A stretch of DNA of 50,787 bases from Candidatus Bathyarchaeota archaeon B24 (GTDB lineage: Archaea > Thermoproteota > CALKCG01 > B24). The notes under the pieces are model-generated. The model worked only from the letters and a program-made list of their open reading frames with translations, was not told where the DNA came from and ran no database searches. Both the position numbers and the translations under genes were made by a program. The stretch spans positions 1-50,787 of the forward strand of contig LUCB01000018.1 of the NCBI GenBank assembly GCA_001593865.1. Reading direction: 5' to 3'. Position 1 is the stretch's first letter. Every line of letters begins with the position of its first letter. Positions 32,560 through 38,720 of the stretch are shown here, in pieces.

Positions 32560-33145
32560 GTTTTATCGGCTGAAGCATATGACTGAGATATCTTCTATCT
32601 TCGCTGTATTTTGGCTTTTGGATTTCTGGGCATTCATCGAGCGTCCTCGATCCGTTTAAAAGTTTTACCGCAAATGCGAAGCATCCCTGCTCTCCGCACG
32701 CCCCACAATTAGTTTTTGGAAGATGTTTATAGATCTCTAATGGACTGACTTTGTTTCGCAACTCTAAAAGTTCCTGAGATGGCTTGCCGTGTTCCTCATA
32801 GTATTCTAGAGCTTTATTGATTAGCCTCTTCAAGTCTTCCAGTAAGGCTTTAGCCTCACTTTCATCCTCAAAACAGGAAGCGTTGATCCTTCCGTCTGAG
32901 AATATTCCAACTAAACGTCCATTCCTCAGAAAGCTCAGGGAGCCGTGAGCCTCCGAATAATTAGAGGATGGCAAAGCCAAATAGAGTATAGGAAGAACAT
33001 GCTCAAGGGGCTTATCGACCTTCGCTGTAACCTTGAATCTTCTAGGCTCAACGAGACAAGGCGACCTCTCGACTATTCGAATTTCCCTTATCTCTTCACG
33101 CCTCTTCGACCTAGATGAGTTCTCAAAAGTGCCGGGATGGGTCAT
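32552..33145 (-). CDS. 4Fe-4S domain protein (PF04060-type cluster)
   Basis: A 197-aa protein with a C-terminal Fe-S domain, TNCGACGEQGCFAFAVKLL then LDECPEI: Cys-x2-Cys-x4-Cys-x16-Cys, the Fe-S (PF04060) pattern seen in RnfB and the corrinoid/acetyl-CoA synthase gamma subunit. The N-terminal 140 aa (FKVTAKVDKPLEHVLPILYLALP and following) is not recognised; it includes the strand LSFLRNGRLVGIFSDGRI. It heads an operon with ArsR, with which it overlaps. It may be an electron carrier or repair factor controlled by a metal-responsive regulator. The biochemical role is inference. Confidence 0.75.
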   Translation of the reverse strand: MTHPGTFENSSRSKRREEIREIRIVERSPCLVEPRRFKVTAKVDKPLEHVLPILYLALPSSNYSEAHGSLSFLRNGRLVGIFSDGRINASCFEDESEAKALLEDLKRLINKALEYYEEHGKPSQELLELRNKVSPLEIYKHLPKTNCGACGEQGCFAFAVKLLNGSRTLDECPEIQKPKYSEDRRYLSHMLQPIKLE

Positions 33146-33180
33146 CTCTCAAATTCTACTTATAAGGCTCAGACATTCTA

Positions 33181-33231
33181 ATATTTAAATATATCAATGC
33201 TTAAATATGTCTGATATCGGAATATTTAAAT
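33181..33231. promoter_or_regulatory. AT-rich repeats in the ArsR/Fe-S divergent promoter
   Basis: ATATTTAAAT occurs at 33181-33190 and again at 33222-33231, 41 bases apart, with TTAAATAT at 33201-33208 between. The first copy extends to the perfect 12-base palindrome ATATTTAAATAT. These elements can serve as TATA boxes for both directions and as ArsR sites. Which copy does what cannot be told from sequence. Confidence 0.4.
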
Positions 33232-33246
33232 CTTGATCTTTGGAAG

Positions 33247-33435
33247 TTGATAAACTTCGTTAGAAACGAGCTTGATGTCGAACATGCGATTGTTCATCCA
33301 CAACTATGCGTGGACGACGGAGATAGATTCTGGAACGACTATCTAAGGGAAGGCGATAAACGCGTCTCAATAGTTGGAGGTTGCGACTCAAAAATGCAGA
33401 GAAAGTTCTTCAAGGAAATATTCACGATCACTGCA
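33247..33435 (+). pseudogene. Fragment of an HdrA-like N-terminal domain
   Basis: The frame 33247-33480 starts with sequence like the N-terminal region of HdrA-type heterodisulfide reductase subunits: VEHAIVHPQLCVDDGDRFW and VSIVGGCDSKMQRKFFKEIF. It lacks the usual N-terminus with a first Cys motif and ends after about 60 residues in an unrelated hydrophobic tail before TAG. No FAD or Fe-S domains follow. It diverges from the Fe-S/ArsR operon and precedes the AbrB-VapC pair. I read it as a truncated relic; a real short protein is possible. The family call is moderate. Confidence 0.45.
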
Positions 33436-33444
33436 AACTTTCTT

Positions 33445-33482
33445 GTAGTAATCTTTTTAAGTAGTATCTTTTCTCAGTAGTA
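33445..33482. repeat. Three GTAGTA repeats at exact 16-bp spacing over the AbrB-VapC promoter
   Basis: GTAGTA occurs at 33445-33450, 33461-33466 and 33477-33482, each 16 bases from the next. The first two units continue as ATCTTTTTAA and TCTTTTCTCA. The TATA-like CTTTTTAAG lies between the first and second copies, and the third ends 6 bases before the ATG. This is a likely operator array for the AbrB-type antitoxin. Confidence 0.5.
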
Positions 33483-33488
33483 CTTAAG

Positions 33489-33719
33489 ATGAGGTATGAG
33501 GTTGTGGTCACGAGGAAGGGGCAGACTACGATTCCGGCTGAGCTTAGGCGGAAGTATGCCATAGAAGAGGGAACTAGGCTTGTGGTTGTGGACACCGGGG
33601 ATGGCATATTATTCAAACCTACACCGACGACGGCTGACCTAGCTGGCTCCGGCTCCGATGTCGCGACGCCTGAAGAGATGAAGAGGATTCTAGACAGATT
33701 GAGGGAGGAGGATCTTTGA
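33489..33719 (+). CDS. AbrB/SpoVT-type antitoxin
   Basis: A 76-aa antitoxin. The N-terminal half is an AbrB swapped hairpin, VVTRKGQTTIPAELRRKYAIEEGTRL (core RKGQTTIPAELR), and the C-terminal TPEEMKRILDRLREEDL should bind the toxin. ATG 33489 lies about 33 bases after a TATA-like CTTTTTAAG, so the message has almost no leader. The TGA stop overlaps the VapC TTG start as TTGA. Autoregulation through the GTAGTA array at 33445-33482 is likely. Confidence 0.87.
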   Translation: MRYEVVVTRKGQTTIPAELRRKYAIEEGTRLVVVDTGDGILFKPTPTTADLAGSGSDVATPEEMKRILDRLREEDL

Positions 33720-34096
33720 GCGTATATGATACCAGGTTCTTTTTCGAGCACTATTATTCACGTGACGAGGAGACGCTTAAGCGGACGAAGACCGAGTTGA
33801 GGAGAAGGGGGAGGAAATATGTATCCTCTGTAACCATCCATGAGGTTTACAGGCTCACCCTAGAAAAAGAGGGGAGAGCTGTCGCAGAGCTAAGGGTAAG
33901 CCTACTCGAAAAGGACTTTAAGGTTATCCCCGTCGACGCCGAGTTGGCTAAGCTGTCAGCCGAGCTGAGGCATAAGTACAGGATTCCGATGGCAGACAGC
34001 ATAATAGCTGCGACGGCAAAACGCCTGTCTGCCGCCTGCGTGACAGACGACCCACATCTGACTCGGATAAAGGAGATAAAGACTAGGTGGATTTAA
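33716..34096 (+). CDS. VapC-type PIN-domain ribonuclease toxin
   Basis: PIN-domain toxin of 126 aa. Acidic residues are complete: Asp in VYDTRFFFEHYY, Glu in VTIHEVYRLT, Asp in IPMADSIIAATA and Asp in VTDDPHL. It begins at TTG 33716, overlapping the antitoxin stop (TTGA). It is the fourth VapC of the window. The RNA target is unknown. Its 3' end is convergent with the GH2 glycosidase, 8 bases apart. Confidence 0.87.
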   Translation: MSVYDTRFFFEHYYSRDEETLKRTKTELRRRGRKYVSSVTIHEVYRLTLEKEGRAVAELRVSLLEKDFKVIPVDAELAKLSAELRHKYRIPMADSIIAATAKRLSAACVTDDPHLTRIKEIKTRWI

Positions 34097-34104
34097 CAGA
34101 CGTG

Positions 34105-35856
34105 TTACGTGACATCGTCGAACCCTATTTTAGAATGGATCCTAGCTATCTCGTCGGGGTTTATCTTCCACTGTCTGTCGTAGGTCATGTAGCCGTTTAG
34201 CTCTCCTTCGATGTCGTATAGCTGGGTGTAGCAGAAGCCTACGACCTCGTCGCATTCCGCCATCGCCTTTACGCAGGCTCGGTATCTGGTCAGGAACTCG
34301 TACTCGTCCGTCACAGGTGGCCCGTAGACCATGACCTCGCGGTCGACGAGCGGCTCGTAACCCTTTATGCCCCAGCCTCCCCACTCGCTCACGACTATGG
34401 GCTGTCCCCGGTACTTGAAGTCCTCGACCGTTATCCTGAACTCTCTCGGCTCACCGGTCTTTATGGACCGGATCCTCTTCGCTAGGTTCTCCTTGAAGCG
34501 TCTGTATCCTCTCCAGCCGCTGTAGTCGTGTATATCGATTATATCCGTCGTCTCCGTGTGGACGTAGCCGCTGTTGTCGACGAGGAGCCGCGTAGGGTCT
34601 AGACGCTTAACCCTGGAGCATGTGTCCTCTAGAAAGCCCCGGTGGACCGGGTTGTCGGCTACGGTGCGTCGTTCGTTGAACGGAACCCACGCTATTATAG
34701 ACGGGTGGTTGAAGTCCCTGAGTATTATCGACTCGACCTCGCTCCAGAATGTCTCTAGGTTCTTAGGTTCGAGGCTCATACCCCAATCCGGCATCTCCTC
34801 CCAAACCAAGACACCCAGCTTGTCGCACCAGTAGAAGTACCTCGGGTCTTCAGGCTTCTGATGCTTCCTGACGCCGTTCAGGCCAAGCCTCTTAACCGCT
34901 TCGACGTCTCTCTTCAACGCCTCCGGGCTGGGAGCCGCGTATAAGCCGTCTGGGAAATAGCCCTGGTCCAACGCAAACTTCAGGTAGACAGGCTTCCCGT
35001 TTAAAAGAACCCTACCGTCTTTAACAGAGACCTCTCTTAGACCGAAGTAGCCTCTAACATGGTCTATGGTCTCGCCGTCTCTCTCAAGGATGAACTCCGA
35101 CGTGTAGAGGTCAGGCTCCTCAGGGGACCATAGGGCGACCTCGGGAAGCCTCAGAAAAACCTCTAACACCCGGTTCTTAACCTCCTCTACGAGGCTGGTC
35201 TGTTCGGCTTCGGCTAGGAGGACCCTGATCCTAAGCTTTAAACCGGTAAGCTCTCCCGATAGGCGGAGTCGAAGCCTAACTCCCTTCTTCTCTATACATG
35301 GGAATGCTTGGAAGCCCTCGACCCATGCGTCTCCACACCCCTCCAGCCATACGGGCTGCCATATCCCCGTGACCCTCATGTACAGGCATCCGCTAGGTTT
35401 AAGCCTAGAATCTTGCTTACCCCTGGCCTGGTCTCCGTGACGATCTTCGACCCTTAAAACCAGGAGGTTTTCGTCTCCCAGAGCCTCCGTCACGTCGAAG
35501 CTGAACGGCGAATAGCCCCCGATGTGTTCGCCCATGAACCTACCGTTGACCCATACTGAGGCCTTGTAGTCTACGGCCCCAAACTTTATGTGAACCCTCC
35601 CATCTCGAAGGGTCTCCGGAAGCTTAAATTTCTTGGCATACCACACGACGGGGTGAATAGCCTCGTCACCTATCCCGCTGAGCCTGCTCTGGTATGGGTA
35701 GGGAACCCTTATATCCACGGGGTCGGGCAACCCCTCCGTGAACCACCGCTCATCCAGCCCCCTGTCCTCGTCGTCGAACATGAAGCTCCATAAGCCCTCT
35801 AGGCTAAGCCACCGCTCTCTGAAAAAGTCAGGTCTAGGTGGGATAGACGAAGTCAT
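34105..35856 (-). CDS. Glycoside hydrolase family 2 enzyme (beta-glucuronidase/galactosidase-like)
   Basis: Retaining glycosidase of about 583 aa, the size of GusA-type enzymes. Three GH2 domains are visible: N-terminal jelly roll (WVNGRFMGEHIGGYSPFSFDVT), Ig-like middle domain (LWSPEEPDLYTSE) and the TIM barrel (GVRKHQKPEDPRYFYWCDKLGVLVWEEMPDWG). The acid/base Glu is in VPFNERRT and the nucleophile Glu in VVSEWGGWG. No signal peptide, so it acts inside the cell on imported oligosaccharides or glucuronides. ATG 35856 is chosen just before PPRPDF; an in-frame ATG at 35901 is possible. It follows a GNAT gene on the same strand. Confidence 0.87.
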   Translation of the reverse strand: MTSSIPPRPDFFRERWLSLEGLWSFMFDDEDRGLDERWFTEGLPDPVDIRVPYPYQSRLSGIGDEAIHPVVWYAKKFKLPETLRDGRVHIKFGAVDYKASVWVNGRFMGEHIGGYSPFSFDVTEALGDENLLVLRVEDRHGDQARGKQDSRLKPSGCLYMRVTGIWQPVWLEGCGDAWVEGFQAFPCIEKKGVRLRLRLSGELTGLKLRIRVLLAEAEQTSLVEEVKNRVLEVFLRLPEVALWSPEEPDLYTSEFILERDGETIDHVRGYFGLREVSVKDGRVLLNGKPVYLKFALDQGYFPDGLYAAPSPEALKRDVEAVKRLGLNGVRKHQKPEDPRYFYWCDKLGVLVWEEMPDWGMSLEPKNLETFWSEVESIILRDFNHPSIIAWVPFNERRTVADNPVHRGFLEDTCSRVKRLDPTRLLVDNSGYVHTETTDIIDIHDYSGWRGYRRFKENLAKRIRSIKTGEPREFRITVEDFKYRGQPIVVSEWGGWGIKGYEPLVDREVMVYGPPVTDEYEFLTRYRACVKAMAECDEVVGFCYTQLYDIEGELNGYMTYDRQWKINPDEIARIHSKIGFDDVT

Positions 35857-35910
35857 AATCTTCGACCTATAATAGTGGAGGGGGTTAAAGCGGATAAGCA
35901 TTCGCCTATT

Positions 35911-36423
35911 TCAGAAGTAGAACTGGCAGCCGAAAAGCTTCGGCCCCTTCTTCCACGCTCGGCCTGAGAGGTCTAGGATAAGCTCCACGTGACCTAGGGT
36001 TTTAAAGCCCTGTCTATGGAAGAACTTTATGGCCTCCACGTTTCTCGCCACGGGCTTCACGCTTATAAGACTGACACCTAACCTGCGGGCCTCGGCGACG
36101 GCGGTCTCTACAAGCCGTCTCCCTACGCCTCTACGACGGTAGGGTTGGCTGACTATGAGAGGCTCTATCTCGGCTTCGCCTTTCTTAACGACCAGACCGA
36201 TGAGCCCTACGACCTCAGAGCCGAGGACCGCCACCCATAGACGGTCAGCCCCAACCTCCTCCAGGTGTTTATCGAAGAGGTCTTCCGGGTGGGCTCCACC
36301 TATGCTCGGGTCTTGGTATATCTGGCGATGCCACTCGGTGAGCTCCCTCCAAAGTCTTCGGCAAGCCCCTCTATCGGCAGGCTGATATTTACGGATTTTA
36401 AGCTCTCCATCCACCGCTATCAC
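35911..36423 (-). CDS. GNAT-family N-acetyltransferase
   Basis: Acetyltransferase of 170 aa. The acetyl-CoA loop is SQPYRRRGVGRRLVETAVAEARRLG, with R-R-x-G-x-G/A, and motif B is NVEAIKFFHRQGFKTLG. LWVAVLGSEVVGLIGLVV is the central beta strand pair. The acceptor is unknown. It lies just upstream of the GH2 gene and downstream of the URO-D-like gene on the same strand, so these may be co-transcribed. Confidence 0.86.
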   Translation of the reverse strand: MIAVDGELKIRKYQPADRGACRRLWRELTEWHRQIYQDPSIGGAHPEDLFDKHLEEVGADRLWVAVLGSEVVGLIGLVVKKGEAEIEPLIVSQPYRRRGVGRRLVETAVAEARRLGVSLISVKPVARNVEAIKFFHRQGFKTLGHVELILDLSGRAWKKGPKLFGCQFYF

Positions 36424-36453
36424 GTTCTAATAGCCCCTTATCTAGCTAGAAGG

Positions 36454-37524
36454 TTATAATTTAACCGGTAGCCTTCCGTGTTTAAGAACAGTCCGCATGA
36501 CGGTTTCATAGCCTATTCTCCGTCTCCTAGGGGGGACTGTCTCCGTGATCCCCAGCATGAAGCCGTCTCCAGGGGCAGATTCCCTTAGGAAACTCCTCAC
36601 CGAGCGTTCTATGACTTCAGGCTCCTCGTAGAAAAGAGTCTCCGGTATGTTCACCCATATAGCTATGTCTCTATCCCACAGTCTCCTAGCGTCCCTGATC
36701 GAGAGGTTACCGGTCGGCGGAGGGGTGAACCCGTGGATGAAGTCAAATCCGGATTCTGCGATCAGCTCCGCCAGGTTTCTGAGCCGTCCGTCCATGTGGG
36801 AGCCGACGACCTTACCCTTAGAATGCAGAATCCTCGTATACTCGCGGTAGTAGGGTAGACAGTATTTCTCGAAGAACCTAGGGTTCACAAGGTTCTCGTC
36901 GATGTTATCTCCGACCAGGACCAGCCGGGCCGGGGAGTCGGCTACTATCCGGCAGGCTTCGAGGGTTTTCCTGTGTAGGGCCTGTAGAACCTCTTCGACT
37001 TTACCGGGTCTACGGTTAAGCTCGACCACGAGTTTTCTGAAGCCCATATACTCGACGAGGAGCTTCATGAACGGGCTGTAGCCTACGTTCGTCAGGACGA
37101 CGCCGTCGACACCGAGTTCCTCGTCGATTACGTGAAAATCCTCGTAGTCAGGCTTCACGACCATGTGATCGATGATATACAACAGGACATCGTAGTCTTC
37201 AGGCCTGTCTATCAGCCCCTTGACCTTCCACGAACCGCCTCTCTCACCGGCCTCGGAGGGAAGGTTTATCCTGACGACCTCGGAGACCTCGCCGACCGGT
37301 GTCCGATAGGTTCTCTCGACGTGGTTTCCAGCCCTCCTCTCTAGCACCTCGACGCCGTGCATTTCGATACGGTAGACGCTCTGCTCGATCGTCAAACCCA
37401 AGCCCATGTTCCTGAGCACCCTCTCCCAAGTACCCCTCGGCAGATGGTTGGGTTTAACGGCCCAAGGCACGTAGTCGGGCCATCCCCAGGTTAAAGCAGC
37501 CATGATACGCTCCCTAGGGTTCAA
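36454..37524 (-). CDS. Uroporphyrinogen decarboxylase (URO-D)-family protein
   Basis: URO-D-fold barrel of 356 aa. The start NPRERIMAALTWGWPDYVPW is typical of the family. Later parts are LVLVGDNIDENLVNPRFFEKYCLPYYREYTRILHSKGK and the loop GSHMDGRLRNLAELIAESGFDFIHGFTPPPTGNL. Corrinoid methyltransferases such as MtaA have His-x-Cys-Gly at this loop; here it is H-M-D-G, so the zinc-thiolate chemistry is not supported. No other heme genes lie nearby. URO-D relatives beside glycosidases are often of unknown function. The start is TTG 37522-37524. Confidence 0.8.
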   Translation of the reverse strand: MNPRERIMAALTWGWPDYVPWAVKPNHLPRGTWERVLRNMGLGLTIEQSVYRIEMHGVEVLERRAGNHVERTYRTPVGEVSEVVRINLPSEAGERGGSWKVKGLIDRPEDYDVLLYIIDHMVVKPDYEDFHVIDEELGVDGVVLTNVGYSPFMKLLVEYMGFRKLVVELNRRPGKVEEVLQALHRKTLEACRIVADSPARLVLVGDNIDENLVNPRFFEKYCLPYYREYTRILHSKGKVVGSHMDGRLRNLAELIAESGFDFIHGFTPPPTGNLSIRDARRLWDRDIAIWVNIPETLFYEEPEVIERSVRSFLRESAPGDGFMLGITETVPPRRRRIGYETVMRTVLKHGRLPVKL

Positions 37525-37585
37525 ACATAGACACCGTTTTCGAAATATATGCGGGGAGCCTTAAGGGTTTAAATCCCCTCATCTA

Positions 37586-38593
37586 TCAGGGCTGGAACTT
37601 CCAACCGGCCGAGACTAAGCCGTTTAGGCCGTTTACAGATACGATGAGCGAAGACACCACGGTCTGAAACGAGAGATAGATTACAGGTATCCTGAAGAAG
37701 CCGCTTAGGACCGTGGAGAACTCGAGGGTCAGCTTTTCGCGAGCCTCCACCTTTAGCCTTCTCGGTGGTCTAGGTTTTATATACACACCCGGCGCGGTCA
37801 AGGGTTTAAGCGTCAACGTAACCTCGTCGTCTGAACGGTTCTCGAACTCGAAGATGAAACCACCCGGCTCGTCGTAGGATATGGTGTAGCTCTTCTCTTT
37901 CGCCAAGGCCTCGACCACCACGTCGTCTAGCCTAAGCTTGAAGCCTGATACCCTAGGCATCGTCCCATGGTCAGGCTGGCCGGGCTGCCCCTCTAGAAAG
38001 AGCTCTAGACAGTCTTCTGTAACAGGGTCTATCCACCGCATACGGTAGAGCCTTCTACCGCGGAAATCTACCCTATGTTCGGAGACCTGAAACTCGGAGA
38101 GCGGATGGTCGTGTAGAAACTTGTCGATGAAGCTTCCTCTACCGAACCTGAACAGCCACGTAGACTCTCTAGGGTCTTCCCTGTCTCCTAGGATAGCCGG
38201 CTTGAACCCGAACCTGCTGTAGAACCTGTGAACCCCTACGTCTAGGGGGTCGCACATGAGGTAGACGATCCAGAACCCCCCCTTCTCAGCCTCCTGCATA
38301 CAGTATTCCATGAGCCTAGAGCCTACCCCTTTACCCTGGTAATCTGGGTGGACGACTATGTTGATTATCTCGGCGTATGGGGGGAAAGCAGTGTCTAAGC
38401 CTACTTTACCGACGATCCTACCGTCTAGCTCGGCTACGTAGGTTTTGATATAGCCCCCGCCTAGAAGCCAGCTTTCGACACCGCCCTCGGTCACAGACCA
38501 GCCGCTGAGGGTATAGATATCCTTAACCTCTGAGACGTCACGTTTCTCGAGAGGACGGACCCTTAAATCCTTCAAAGTAAAGCTGCATCTCAA
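37586..38593 (-). CDS. GNAT acetyltransferase fused to an uncharacterised C-terminal domain
   Basis: A 335-aa protein. The first 150 residues are a GNAT domain: INIVVHPDYQGKGVGSRLMEYCMQEAEKGG carries the acetyl-CoA loop (QGKGVG), and GVHRFYSRFGFKPAILG is motif B. Residues about 155-335 are a beta-rich region (FRGRRLYRMRWIDPVTEDCLELFLEGQPG, VVVEALAKEKSYTISYDEP) that I do not recognise; it may be a carbohydrate- or protein-binding sandwich. The fusion suggests that the domain delivers the acetyl group to a bound substrate. It is divergent from the calcium ATPase gene. Confidence 0.78.
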   Translation of the reverse strand: MRCSFTLKDLRVRPLEKRDVSEVKDIYTLSGWSVTEGGVESWLLGGGYIKTYVAELDGRIVGKVGLDTAFPPYAEIINIVVHPDYQGKGVGSRLMEYCMQEAEKGGFWIVYLMCDPLDVGVHRFYSRFGFKPAILGDREDPRESTWLFRFGRGSFIDKFLHDHPLSEFQVSEHRVDFRGRRLYRMRWIDPVTEDCLELFLEGQPGQPDHGTMPRVSGFKLRLDDVVVEALAKEKSYTISYDEPGGFIFEFENRSDDEVTLTLKPLTAPGVYIKPRPPRRLKVEAREKLTLEFSTVLSGFFRIPVIYLSFQTVVSSLIVSVNGLNGLVSAGWKFQP

Positions 38594-38720
38594 CCTTGAC
38601 AGACTTCACTAGAAGAGCTTCAGCTATGTTATAAGTGTTTCTCTCATATGCCGAGCGAAGCCTGCCCATCGGTCTAACGAAAATTTAAAATCTAGCTCCA
38701 GCGTTTAGCTAGATGACCCT

